64,000 nt of DNA. It comes from Paenibacillus wynnii (lineage in GTDB: Bacteria > Bacillota > Bacilli > Paenibacillales > Paenibacillaceae). The position numbers were made by a program, and so were the translations under genes. The notes beneath the pieces were generated by a model that saw nothing but the letters and a program-made list of their open reading frames with translations, ran no database searches and was not told the DNA's origin. Below, piece after piece: positions 26,803-35,616 of the stretch (position 1 is the stretch's first letter; every line of letters starts with the position of its first letter). The stretch is taken from assembly GCF_030812855.1 (NCBI RefSeq), contig NZ_JAUSTK010000024.1:17673-81672 (forward strand). Direction: 5' to 3'.

Positions 26803-28374
26803 TTGAGCGTAATTCGAATGGAAAATGTAACAAAGAAATACGAGGATACACTGATTTTCCGCGATATTTATTTTCGTGTAAGCAAAGGGGAACGTATTGG
26901 ACTTATTGGGCGCAATGGCGCAGGTAAATCAACGGTTTTTAAGCTGATCATGGGCAAAGAGGAGCCCACAGCTGGAAAAGTAGAGATAGATCCGCAGGTT
27001 AAAATAAGCTATTTCTCTCAATTCTCGGAGATGAGCGGCAGCTTGTCTGTTCAACAGGAATTGGAGTTATGCTTCGAACAGGTAAGGCTGATTGAACAGG
27101 AGTTGGAGAATTTAGGTGAACAGCTGGGCCAAGTAACCGATGAGTCGGAAATGAATCGCCTCTTGGAGCGTCAAGCGGAGCTTTTTGACCAAATGGAGCA
27201 TTTGGACGGCTGGAATGTAGCAGTGGAAATTAACACGGTGCTAACGAAGCTGGGTTTCGATGACCGCTCCCGCAATCAGCCTGTTGATGAACTTTCCGGA
27301 GGTTGGAGAAACCGCGCGGCACTTGCCAAAATATTAATTGAACTGCCTGATGTCGTATTGCTTGATGAGCCGACTAACTTTTTGGATTTGGAAGGATTAG
27401 TGTGGTTAGAGCAGTGGTTGAACCGCTTCGGCGGCGCGATGATTCTGGTGTCGCATGACCGACAATTTATAGACAGGGTTGTTACACGGACGATTGAAAT
27501 CGAGAACTATCATTTTCAGGAATATGACGGCAATTATACGGATTACATCCGCAAAAAGAAGATGCGCAAAAAGGTTCTGGACCGCCAGTTCGAATGGGAA
27601 GAGGAACTTCTCATCATGGAGTCGGAAGCCATTGATACACGTACGCAAAAAAAATCTTCCAAGGATCGTTTATCCCGCAAACTCTCGGATATGAAAAAAA
27701 GGGTCGAGCCTCATCCGGTAAACGTTCTAATCACCGATATTTACGAGAATTTGCGTTTCCCGGACAAGCTGTGTGAAGTTAAAGGGATTGGCCAGACGTA
27801 TGACGGACGGGCCATTATTGAGAATATCAGCTTCGACATTCAGAAAGAAGATCGATTGGTAATCGTGGGGCCGAACGGAAGCGGGAAATCCACTCTTATT
27901 AAAGTACTAACCGGCCAAGAACAACCGGAAACCGGAGAGGTCATCTGGGAGAGAGGCGTCAGCTATGCTTATTTCAATAGAATGTGGGATGAGCTGGATC
28001 TGAAGGACACGGTTAGCCATGCCGTGAACATCTCCGGACTGGGTCTAAATGCCACGCGGAAAAAAGTGAATAAATTCCTATCCATGCTTCAATTCTCGGA
28101 AATGGATCTCGGAAAGTTTATCGGCAATCTATCCGGCGGGCAACAGGCCAGAGTAGCTTTAGCTAAATGTCTACTTTCAGGAGCGGCAGTCATTATATTG
28201 GATGAGCCCACCAATCACTTGGATCTGACGAGTATACAGGTTATGGAGCAGGCGCTGATTCATTTTCCAGGGGCTGTCATTACAGTAAGTCATGATCGAT
28301 TCTTCATAGATAAAATAGCGACAAAGATGCTTACCTTTGACCCGGAATTGGGAATAAGTGAGCAGAATTTATAG
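26803..28374 (+). CDS. ABC-F family ATPase
   Basis: A 523-residue protein with two ABC cassettes and no membrane helices: Walker A GRNGAGKST near residue 37 and GPNGSGKST near 345, signatures LSGGWRNRA and LSGGQQARVALA, Walker B LLDEPTNFLDLEG and ILDEPTNHLD. The basic linker between cassettes (about 240-300) is typical of ribosome-acting ABC-F factors. Whether this copy protects from an antibiotic or is a housekeeping translation factor cannot be decided. TTG start at 26803 behind GAGGAG. Own terminator follows. Confidence 0.93.
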   Translation: MSVIRMENVTKKYEDTLIFRDIYFRVSKGERIGLIGRNGAGKSTVFKLIMGKEEPTAGKVEIDPQVKISYFSQFSEMSGSLSVQQELELCFEQVRLIEQELENLGEQLGQVTDESEMNRLLERQAELFDQMEHLDGWNVAVEINTVLTKLGFDDRSRNQPVDELSGGWRNRAALAKILIELPDVVLLDEPTNFLDLEGLVWLEQWLNRFGGAMILVSHDRQFIDRVVTRTIEIENYHFQEYDGNYTDYIRKKKMRKKVLDRQFEWEEELLIMESEAIDTRTQKKSSKDRLSRKLSDMKKRVEPHPVNVLITDIYENLRFPDKLCEVKGIGQTYDGRAIIENISFDIQKEDRLVIVGPNGSGKSTLIKVLTGQEQPETGEVIWERGVSYAYFNRMWDELDLKDTVSHAVNISGLGLNATRKKVNKFLSMLQFSEMDLGKFIGNLSGGQQARVALAKCLLSGAAVIILDEPTNHLDLTSIQVMEQALIHFPGAVITVSHDRFFIDKIATKMLTFDPELGISEQNL

Positions 28375-28399
28375 AAAAGGAGCCCTCGGGCTCCTTTTT
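28375..28399 (+). terminator. Intrinsic terminator
   Basis: AAAAGGAGCCC / GGGCTCCTTTTT with a two-base loop, right after the ABC-F stop; it may also serve the minus-strand pseudogene. Confidence 0.85.
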
Positions 28400-28415
28400 G
28401 CATGTTCACAAAATG

Positions 28416-28992
28416 TTATTGTTTCTTCACAGCGGGCAGCTTGATATCGTCAAAATATAACGTCGTAAGCCCCTCGTAACTTGAATCAGTACCGATCAGC
28501 AGATATAATTCGCCCTTAACGTTTGTTTTTACTGTTGCGCTGTAACTGAAATTAATACGCTGAAAACCTTCTTTGTCAGAGTCAGGTTTCGTAATATTCC
28601 CCAACATCTTCGCGTCAACGCCTTCATTGAACTGATCGCCTTTGTCTATTTACATAAACGGATTCACTAGGAGAGCCCCCGATGCCCAACATGCCGCCGG
28701 ATTCTTTGGTGTACATCCCTATATCGAGTTTAACTTGATAGGTTGTATTGGGAGTGAGGTTTTCAACTTTTTTGGTAAGGAACATGAACAGATCATCACT
28801 TCGATTAGCTCCTACGAGCTTAAGACCATAATTAGTTGTATTCTTGCCACCGATGGGCAGGAGCGCTCTGGCATAGTTCAGTGCGTATATTTCCTTGTTG
28901 TAATCCACTGGCAGGTCGGCAAAAGAACCCTTCCAACCTTCATTACTTGTATTGAAGTGATAGCTGATGTTTACGTTGTCGCGAACAGTCAC
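28416..28992 (-). pseudogene. Frameshifted, N-terminally truncated surface or carbohydrate-binding protein
   Basis: Two minus-strand frames form one protein. The first runs from 28992 through YHFNTSNEGWKGSFADLP and NLTPNTTYQVKLDIGMYTK to SPSESVYV, then meets a stop. The second resumes at DKGDQFNEGVDAKMLG and ends TTLYFDDIKLPAVKK at 28416. One extra base (or two missing) near 28648-28655 explains the break. A stop lies five codons before the GTG at 28992, so signal peptide and N-terminus are also lost. Content suggests a beta-sandwich (CBM-like) domain. No family is recognised. Confidence 0.75.
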
Positions 28993-29140
28993 ACAGTCTC
29001 TTTCTTAGTCCGTTGAAATCGTAATACTTTTGTAATGTTATTCTAATGCTTTCGCAAGAAGTTCGTTCTTATATGGTTAGCTTTAATCGTTAAGATGATT
29101 GGCAGGTAGAGAAAACTTAAATTCCAAGGAGGAGATTTTC

Positions 29141-29308
29141 GTGAGAAAAGGAATCTTAGTTGTACTATTATTAGGGGTTACGCTGGTACTTAACGCTTGT
29201 AATGCCAATGAAAAAGACATGAACAAAGAAAACATGAATAAATCGAACACGCAATCTGAAATGGGAAATGCGGATATGAAGGACGACACAATGGAGACAA
29301 ATAAATAA
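29141..29308 (+). CDS. Small lipoprotein
   Basis: A 55-residue lipoprotein. GTG at 29141 follows a strong AAGGAGGAG. The signal peptide VRKGILVVLLLGVTLVLNAC has its lipobox LNAC at the end. The mature part of about 36 residues is Met-, Asn-, Asp- and Lys-rich (NEKDMNKENMNKSN). It precedes a two-component system in the same direction by 90 bases. The Met-rich acidic tail could bind metal ions, which is speculation. Confidence 0.7.
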   Translation: MRKGILVVLLLGVTLVLNACNANEKDMNKENMNKSNTQSEMGNADMKDDTMETNK

Positions 29309-29397
29309 ATGGGGGAACTGTTCTGTCGAATCTGCTAGGCAATAAAGCTATAATATACGAATAGAATGCCAGCAGGCCAAAACAGGAGGAACCCGTC

Positions 29398-30138
29398 ATG
29401 AGCGCCAAAATAATTGTAGCCGATGATGAACGGAATATTACGGATGTATGCCGCCGATATCTGGAGCGCGAGGGATGGACGGTATGGGTGGCGGCCGATG
29501 GTGAGGAAGCACTGCGGCTGTGGAGTGAGCATCGTCCGGATATGCTCATTCTCGACTTGATGATGCCGAAGCTTGGCGGGATTGAGGTATGTGATCGAGT
29601 TAGACAAGTGGAAGAAACTCCAATCATTATGCTAACGGCTCGGGGAGAGGAAGCTGACCGATTAGTAGGTCTAACAATGGGTGCTGATGATTATATCACA
29701 AAGCCATTCAGTCCAAGAGAACTCGTGCTGCGTATTAAAAATATTTTGAGAAGAACGGGTATTCATGCACATACTGCGGCAAAGGATCAGCACCTATTTC
29801 CTAATGCTGAGGAGACCGATCAGCCCCCTATTTTTTTTGACGGATTGTCGATATATCCTCTGGAAAGACGGGTAACCGTAAGGGGGGATGAGGCGGAACT
29901 GACGGCCACGGAATTTGATCTGCTGCATCTTTTGGCTATATATCCGGGTAAAGTGTTCTCGCGAAGTCAACTGTTGAATCAAATATGGGATGTCGCTTAT
30001 GACGGAGATACCACAACCGTTACGGTGCATATGCGCCGCCTTCGTGAGAAAATTGAGGAGAATCCGTCCGAACCGTCCTGGATTAAGACCGTTTGGGGAA
30101 TTGGCTATAAGCTGGAAGTCAAGGATGTGAGCGAATGA
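29398..30138 (+). CDS. OmpR-family response regulator
   Basis: A 246-residue regulator: receiver domain with acidic pair DDE near residue 8, phospho-acceptor Asp53 in LILDLMMPK, and TARGEEADR with Thr plus Lys in ITKPFSP. A winged-helix output domain follows from residue 150 (LTATEFDLLHLLAIYPGKVFSR and VTVHMRRLREKIE). CAGGAGGA precedes the ATG. The gene overlaps the histidine kinase gene by 4 bases (ATGA-type), and a molybdopterin oxidoreductase follows. Confidence 0.95.
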   Translation: MSAKIIVADDERNITDVCRRYLEREGWTVWVAADGEEALRLWSEHRPDMLILDLMMPKLGGIEVCDRVRQVEETPIIMLTARGEEADRLVGLTMGADDYITKPFSPRELVLRIKNILRRTGIHAHTAAKDQHLFPNAEETDQPPIFFDGLSIYPLERRVTVRGDEAELTATEFDLLHLLAIYPGKVFSRSQLLNQIWDVAYDGDTTTVTVHMRRLREKIEENPSEPSWIKTVWGIGYKLEVKDVSE

Positions 30139-31208
30139 AGCTTCGAACCTATCTTTTGCTCGCTAACATGATTAGTATAGCATTTATTATTATTTTGCTG
30201 GTGGCTTTCTATCGTTACATGCTGCTTTCTATGGATCAATTTATTTGGCTGACCTCTGCGACAGTTGGAGCGGCAATTGTATCGGCTCTACTGCATTTTT
30301 TACTCCTACGTCCAATAGAAGCTTCGGTGCGACGGGTGGGAGAAGGAGCTGGGCGGATAGCAGCGGGAGATTTGGAAGCGCGAATTGAACATACGGGATT
30401 TAAAGAGTTCAGACAGCTCGCAGATCAGTTCAATCATATGGGAAGCAGCCTGGAGACAAGCTTCCGTCAGGTAAAAGCGGCGGAAGCCTCACAAAGAGAG
30501 CTTGTCGCAAATATGGCACATGATCTACGCACCCCGCTTGCTTCGGTGCAATCTTATGTGGAGGCCTTGCAGGATGACATTATTCAGGATGAGGAGACAT
30601 TCCGCAATTATCTGTCGACAATTCGTTCAGAGACAGTCAGACTCGGTAATTTAATTCAGGATTTATTCGAATTATCAACGCTTGATGGAACAAAGCAGGA
30701 ACCTGATGAACTGAAGCTATCGATTGTCGAGGATGTACTTGTTGAATTGCTGCCACGGTTTACAAAGCCAATTGCACTGAAGTCATTGCAGTTAATAGTG
30801 AGGCTCCCAGATCGTCGAGTGAGTATAATAATAGCTCCAAGGCATCTGCAGCGAATACTACAAAATCTACTTGAAAATGCAATAAGGTATTCCCCAAAAG
30901 ACGGACTGCTCTCTCTACTGGCGGAGGAAATTGAAGATCCGTCCGGAAAACTCGTCAGATTTGAAGTTTCCGATGAGGGAGAGGGTGTTCCCGTAGAAGA
31001 AAGAGAGCGGATATTCGAGCGTTTCTATCGTTCTGAACAGTCACGGAGCCGTGAAGGTGGCGGTGCCGGACTTGGTTTATCCATTGCAAAGCTTTTGGTA
31101 GAGCATTCTGGAGGGCAAATCGGTATCCAACCAGCGGGCAACCACGGGAGTGTGTTTTGGTTCACCCTTAGAGAAGCCGTTGATGCTAAAAAAACTACAG
31201 AGATATGA
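30135..31208 (+). CDS. HAMP-containing sensor histidine kinase
   Basis: A 357-residue membrane kinase. Two transmembrane segments (about 5-27 and 35-57) are separated by only a few residues, so there is almost no extracellular sensor loop: an intramembrane-sensing type. HAMP follows at 60-112. The phosphorylated His129 is in NMAHDLRTP; ATP-binding boxes are NLLENAIRYSP, DEGEGVP and GGGAGLGLSIAK. Short sensor regions of this type often detect membrane stress. It partners the preceding response regulator. Confidence 0.93.
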   Translation: MKLRTYLLLANMISIAFIIILLVAFYRYMLLSMDQFIWLTSATVGAAIVSALLHFLLLRPIEASVRRVGEGAGRIAAGDLEARIEHTGFKEFRQLADQFNHMGSSLETSFRQVKAAEASQRELVANMAHDLRTPLASVQSYVEALQDDIIQDEETFRNYLSTIRSETVRLGNLIQDLFELSTLDGTKQEPDELKLSIVEDVLVELLPRFTKPIALKSLQLIVRLPDRRVSIIIAPRHLQRILQNLLENAIRYSPKDGLLSLLAEEIEDPSGKLVRFEVSDEGEGVPVEERERIFERFYRSEQSRSREGGGAGLGLSIAKLLVEHSGGQIGIQPAGNHGSVFWFTLREAVDAKKTTEI

Positions 31209-31255
31209 ATGCTTCTGGAAGGATAAGCAAGAGGTTAAGAGGGAGGCGGAATTAA

Positions 31256-32487
31256 ATGGGCGGATTCCTGGAGCGTGCGCGCAAGGGCTATGGGAAAAAG
31301 CTGGTATCTCTTCATGCGTGGAACGGATCGTCTTAATTTTGGCTTTATCCGGTCTTATTTTAATCAGCGGTTTCTGGCGGGGTTTCCTGGGGGAGGGGCG
31401 AGTATGGATTAAATGGCTGCATATTGCTGTGGGTGTAGCTTCCATCCTTCCGGTTGTTTACTATTTATTGCTTGCTGCAAAACATTGGAAGCAGCTTAAG
31501 AAGAAACCCTGGCAGCGGTTCAATGTACTTGTTGTGCTGGGATTGCTGTTGGGTTGGTTTGGCACTGGTGTTTTGTTATGGCAGTTCAGAGTAGTGGGTC
31601 CTAGAATATCGAATATCGCTTTGGTCTCACATGATTTACTTACTTGGATAGGTCTCCCGTACATCATATATCACTCCATAACGAGGTTGAAATGGCTCAA
31701 GGAACCGAATCGTCGTACAATTGAGGACACCCATGTGGTTGAGGTGCTTCACCCCGCAGCACCGCAGCCCGTTTATACGAGAAGGGCCTTCATTCGAGGC
31801 GCAATCGGGATGGGGCTTGCGGTTACGCTCGGGCCCTCTTTTGTTAAGTGGTTGGGCAATTCGATTGGAAGCATGGGCGGAAGTAAAACGATTGATAAAT
31901 TGATTGAGGATAATGCTAATTCACTAGTCCCTGATCCGGTGCCTTTACCGGCATCAACACTTCCGCTCGGCGGTGGTGCGGAGGGGCATTTCCGTGTATA
32001 TACGGTGACGCCAATTCCTTCTTTTACGAATGAGAATTGGTCGTTCACAATAGATGGACTAGTCGACAAGCCCTACAAATGGAACTGGGAGCAGTTTCTG
32101 GAGCAGAAACGGATGGTGCAGGTCAGTGATTTTCACTGCGTGACGGGCTGGTCCGTTTATAAAAATACATGGGAAGGCATCCCGCTTAAGACACTACTTA
32201 AACAAGCAGGTGTCAAGGCAAAGGCCAGGACGGTTAAATTTTATTCTGGAGATGGCGTTTATACCGATTCGTTGTCGCTGGAGCAAGCTGATTTGGATGA
32301 TGTCATGGTAGCAGTTATGCACGACGGCAAGCCCATTCCCAGTGATCTTGGCGGGCCTGTCCGGCTTATCGTTCCGAAAATGTATGCGTACAAGTCTGTT
32401 AAATGGTTGAACCGAATTGAGCTGATTGAAAATGATCATGTCGGATATTGGGAAGTACGAGGTTATGCAAAGGATGCTTGGGTATGA
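31256..32487 (+). pseudogene. Membrane-anchored molybdopterin oxidoreductase (sulfite oxidase fold), frameshifted near the N-terminus
   Basis: A strong GGGAGGCGG site and ATG at 31256 open MGGFLERARKGYGKKLVSLHAWNG, then the frame stops at 31334. From 31327 a second frame continues without interruption: IVLILALSGLILISGF, three to four membrane helices, a twin-arginine stretch TRRAFIRG, and a sulfite-oxidase-type domain with the cofactor Cys in DFHCVTGWS. Loss of one base (or four) near 31325 restores one protein of about 410 residues. The long frame can be read back to 31150, but that segment looks unrelated and runs through the kinase gene. A sequencing error is possible. Confidence 0.72.
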
Positions 32488-32528
32488 ACCGCTTGGAAGA
32501 AGTTATGATGTGAATCAAATATATGGTC

Positions 32529-32594
32529 GTGTACACACAAAAAAAACAACCAAGAGTCTTCTTATAGAGCTTCTCGGTTGTTTTTGTGTGCACG
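32529..32594 (+). terminator. Long intrinsic terminator hairpin
   Basis: CGTGTACACACAAAA... pairs with ...TTTTTGTGTGCACG, continuing through ACAACC(A)AGAG / CTTCTCGGTTGT. The stem exceeds 20 pairs. Confidence 0.8.
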
Positions 32595-32642
32595 TAATTG
32601 GCGGAAGGTAGAAAAGTATTTTGTACTTGGTGTAATGTTTTG

Positions 32643-32682
32643 TTGACAATATGTATAGTTTAGCATACATTATGTATATAAT
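32643..32682 (+). promoter_or_regulatory. Promoter of the membrane protein-HTH-ADH operon with repeated ATGTATA boxes
   Basis: TTGACA at 32643 and TACATT at 32666 with a 17-base spacer. ATGTATA occurs at 32650 and again at 32672, with TACAT between, giving inverted and direct copies over the promoter. They are candidate operators for the small HTH protein of the operon. Confidence 0.55.
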
Positions 32683-32724
32683 ACTTGACTGGTTTTATTA
32701 GGTATTTATAAAGGAGGAACAGAA

Positions 32725-33171
32725 ATGTCCTATCAAGAAAAAAAGAACATCGTATCCTTATTGGGCTCTTTTCTGGTATTTGTATGGTATGGTTTGTATG
32801 TTTTTCAGAAGCATCCTTTAGGGAGCATTGATTCCGCGAATACCTTCAGTTTTTGGGGAGGCGTAATTTTAATCTTAATCCCGGTGTCTATAGTAGTCAA
32901 AATCATCATTACCATTGTTTTCAATATCATCTATAGAATAACGACTAATGAAACAGAGCCTTCATTCTCTGATGAACTAGACAAATTAATTGAACTGAAA
33001 GCCACAAGGAATTCTCATTATGTCTTTACTCTTGGTTTTCTTGTATCGATGGGATCACTGGTTATGGATATGCAGCCCACTGTGATGTTTATTATCCTAA
33101 TGGTCTCAGGGTTCTTATCAGAGATGGTTGGTGGTATTACACAGCTCTATCTTTATCGGAGGGGAGTCTAA
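32725..33171 (+). CDS. Four-helix membrane protein of unknown function
   Basis: A 148-residue protein with hydrophobic segments near 10-28, 43-68, 98-115 and 120-140, and a cytoplasmic loop (SFSDELDKLIELKATRNSHY). This architecture next to a small XRE-type regulator is common in Bacillales (DUF2178-like modules). No enzymatic motif is visible. AAGGAGGAA precedes ATG. The next gene begins one base after its stop. Confidence 0.75.
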   Translation: MSYQEKKNIVSLLGSFLVFVWYGLYVFQKHPLGSIDSANTFSFWGGVILILIPVSIVVKIIITIVFNIIYRITTNETEPSFSDELDKLIELKATRNSHYVFTLGFLVSMGSLVMDMQPTVMFIILMVSGFLSEMVGGITQLYLYRRGV

Positions 33172-33172
33172 G

Positions 33173-33394
33173 ATGGGTAAAATGCTTATTCGCAACAATG
33201 TTCGAAAATTACGTTTTAACCATGATGAAATGACCCAGCAGCAATTGGCTGAAAAAGTAAGTGTGACGCGGCAAACCATCGTAGCTATTGAAAAAGAAAA
33301 ATACTCTCCTTCTCTGGAATTGGCTTTTCGTATCGCTCTCGTGTTCAACTCACCGTTAGAGGAAGTTTTCTTTATAGAAAAAGAGGAGGAATAG
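33173..33394 (+). CDS. Small XRE-family HTH regulator
   Basis: A 73-residue, single-domain DNA-binding protein: NNVRKLRFNHDEMTQQQLAEKVSVTRQTIVAIEKEKYSPSLELAF has the helix-turn-helix of the YozG/short-XRE group. GGAGGGGAG precedes ATG 33173. Pairs with the upstream membrane protein as a regulator-membrane protein unit and probably controls its own operon through the ATGTATA boxes. Confidence 0.88.
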   Translation: MGKMLIRNNVRKLRFNHDEMTQQQLAEKVSVTRQTIVAIEKEKYSPSLELAFRIALVFNSPLEEVFFIEKEEE

Positions 33395-33395
33395 T

Positions 33396-34373
33396 ATGAA
33401 AGCGATCGTATGCGAAAAGTACGGAACCCCGGATGTGCTTCAATTTAAAGAGGTAGCTAAGCCAACTCCCAAAGATAATGAAATACTGATTCGAGTATAT
33501 GCGGCAGTAGTAACCCCGTCGGACTGTTCTTTTAGAAAGGCAGATCCCTTTATGATCCGACTTTTTTACGGACTTACGAAACCCAAAAACCCCAAAACAG
33601 GCGTTGAGTTTGCCGGGGAGATTGAAGCCGTAGGCAAGGATGTAAAGTTATTCAAGAAAGCAGATCAGGTGTATGGCCTAAGTCCAAATACTTTTGGCGC
33701 ACATGCCGAATACATGTGTCTGCCTGAAGATAAAGCAGTAACCCTAAAACCGGTGAATTCAACATATGATGATGCAGCCGCCGTTAGTGATGGAGCACCC
33801 ACTGCATTGATATTTCTTAGAGATAAGGCGAAAATTCAGAGCGGACAAAAAATCCTTATCAACGGTGCATCTGGAGCGGTAGGGGCTTATACTGTACAGC
33901 TTGCTAAATACTACGGAGCAGAAGTTACTGGAGTATGCAGTTCTGCGAATTCAGAAATGGTGAAATCTCTGGGAGCTGATCATGTTATTGATTATACCCA
34001 AGCGGACTTCACCAAAGGCGGTCAGACCTATGACATTATTTTCGACGCAGTAGGAAAAAGTTCATTTTCACGTTGCAAAAACTCGCTTAAGCAAAAAGGG
34101 GTCTATCTTACAACTGTCCCTACCCTTAGGACTATGCTTCAAATGTTATGGACATCGAAGATTGGCAGCAAAAAGGTGATTTTTACGACTGCGGGCTTAC
34201 TCCAGAACAAAGGAAATCTAGTTTTCCTTAAAGAACTTTTCGAGGCAGGGAAAATAAAATCGGTCATCGATAGACGTTATCCGTTAGAACAGACGGCTGA
34301 GGCACACAGGTATGTTGAAAAAGGGCACAAGCGGGGAAATGTGGTCATCAATTATATGCCATTCTCGAATTAG
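33396..34373 (+). CDS. NAD(P)-dependent alcohol dehydrogenase (quinone oxidoreductase-like MDR)
   Basis: A 325-residue medium-chain dehydrogenase/reductase. The N-terminal GroES-like domain has GVEFAGEIEAVGKDV near residue 69; the Rossmann part has INGASGAVGAYTVQLAKYYGAEVTGV near 152. The catalytic zinc ligands of classical alcohol dehydrogenases are not seen, which matches the zeta-crystallin/quinone reductase branch. AGAGGAGG precedes ATG one base after the HTH gene, so it belongs to the same operon. Confidence 0.9.
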   Translation: MKAIVCEKYGTPDVLQFKEVAKPTPKDNEILIRVYAAVVTPSDCSFRKADPFMIRLFYGLTKPKNPKTGVEFAGEIEAVGKDVKLFKKADQVYGLSPNTFGAHAEYMCLPEDKAVTLKPVNSTYDDAAAVSDGAPTALIFLRDKAKIQSGQKILINGASGAVGAYTVQLAKYYGAEVTGVCSSANSEMVKSLGADHVIDYTQADFTKGGQTYDIIFDAVGKSSFSRCKNSLKQKGVYLTTVPTLRTMLQMLWTSKIGSKKVIFTTAGLLQNKGNLVFLKELFEAGKIKSVIDRRYPLEQTAEAHRYVEKGHKRGNVVINYMPFSN

Positions 34374-34451
34374 GGATTAAACAACGGGACATACTTTTTA
34401 TGGCAGCTAATGAGTTGCTAGTTTCAGAACGAACAGAAGGGAGCACACTAT

Positions 34452-34541
34452 ATGCCTCGCCAACCAAAAAATGAAAAGGGCAAAAAGAGTCCGGGAAATA
34501 ATCACGATTCAGCAGTTCCAGGTTCGACCAAAAAAAAATAA
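34452..34541 (+). CDS. 29-residue basic small protein
   Basis: ATG at 34452 follows AAGGGAG and opens MPRQPKNEKGKKSPGNNHDS, ending GSTKKK before TAA. Lys, Gly, Pro and Asn dominate. Composition and the next small gene suggest a spore-core or minor acid-soluble type protein, but no family is firmly recognised. Confidence 0.5.
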   Translation: MPRQPKNEKGKKSPGNNHDSAVPGSTKKK

Positions 34542-34579
34542 GTTAAGAAATTCCGAAAAAAGTTGAAGGAGTTGCAACT

Positions 34580-34762
34580 ATGCCATCAAGCCGAAATCAT
34601 CAAGAGGCGCATGGAATCGGACAGATTGAAGAACAATTGCAACAGCAGGCAGACGCAGCAAAAGCTATTCAAGGCAGTAGTGAAACTGATCGCGAAATTG
34701 CTGAGGCTGCGAAAAGCGATAAACATACCGCATTAGACGAAATTGTCGGTAGAAAAGAATAA
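34580..34762 (+). CDS. 60-residue hydrophilic small protein
   Basis: ATG at 34580 follows GAAGGAG at good distance. The protein (MPSSRNHQEAHGIGQIEEQL, later AEAAKSDKHTALDEIVGRKE) is predicted helical, Gln- and Ala-rich, without membrane segments. It lies 38 bases after the 29-residue gene and before a terminator, so they likely share a transcript. A sporulation role is guesswork. Confidence 0.6.
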   Translation: MPSSRNHQEAHGIGQIEEQLQQQADAAKAIQGSSETDREIAEAAKSDKHTALDEIVGRKE

Positions 34763-34779
34763 ACACATGATACAAAGTT

Positions 34780-34815
34780 AAAACCCACCTAGGTTTCTTA
34801 TCGCAGGTGGGTTTT
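34780..34815 (+). terminator. Bidirectional intrinsic terminator
   Basis: AAAACCCACCT pairs with AGGTGGGTTTT; it overlaps the last codons of the minus-strand CPBP gene. Confidence 0.85.
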
Positions 34816-35616
34816 AGCTAGTCTTCTTTTATATATCCACAAACCAGTGAGTCCAGTTAAAGCAATAGTGAGGATTCCTTCGGGGCTGGGTATGGCTACA
34901 ACCTTGAAACTCTCATGAACCAGAATGAATTTTTTCAAAATTAATGTATCTATGAAGGCATTTCCCATCGTGTGCATAAGGACGGCTGGCCATACGCTTT
35001 TGGTCATTAACAGAATTTCACCATATAGTATCGCCATGGCGATCACACCAATCATCATACGAGGGATATAGGTGATCATGCTTTCCGTAGTGTCGAGGAA
35101 CAGGGATAAATAAGGGAAATGCCACGCCCCCCAAACCACTCCAACGGTAATATGGACGAGGAAGCGGTTGATTCCTATCGTGAACAGTTTTGGCGCCAAA
35201 TAACCTCTCCACGCAAATTCCTCGAATATATTCTTGATGAAGCCCGGTAGGAGAGCCATACCAAATGCTGCTAAATAGGTAGAAGACGAAGGAGATATTT
35301 CAATCCACCCCAGTCCCAAACCCATGCCTACAATCACCACGGTCATTAAGGGATAGAAAAGGATACTGAACATATACAAAAATAGGTTTCCTTTGAATAG
35401 GGGGTTGATGCCGAAATCTTTCCATCCGTCACCCATCCAACTACGCATAATCACCATAGTCAAGAGGGGCGACACAATCCAAATCAGCTGACCGAGGCTG
35501 CCGTTCTTATCCGTTCCTACTTGCAGATCCACCAACCGCCCGATCCATCCACAGCTTAACGCAATGATCGAGAAAATAATAACGTGTTTAAGCGTCTTGT
35601 CTCCATTTTCCCTCAA
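34798..35616 (-). CDS. CPBP family intramembrane metalloprotease
   Basis: About 272 residues with eight hydrophobic segments. The Abi/CAAX-protease motifs are FEEFAWRGYL (EExxxR) near residue 147, GVVWGAWHFPY near 180 and MHTMGNAFID near 228. Start chosen at TTG 35616, which forms a TTGA overlap with the PadR stop and is preceded by AGAGGAG. The longer frame to 35661 lies inside padR. Coupling to a PadR regulator suggests stress- or compound-induced expression. Confidence 0.83.
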   Translation of the reverse strand: MRENGDKTLKHVIIFSIIALSCGWIGRLVDLQVGTDKNGSLGQLIWIVSPLLTMVIMRSWMGDGWKDFGINPLFKGNLFLYMFSILFYPLMTVVIVGMGLGLGWIEISPSSSTYLAAFGMALLPGFIKNIFEEFAWRGYLAPKLFTIGINRFLVHITVGVVWGAWHFPYLSLFLDTTESMITYIPRMMIGVIAMAILYGEILLMTKSVWPAVLMHTMGNAFIDTLILKKFILVHESFKVVAIPSPEGILTIALTGLTGLWIYKRRLAKTHLR

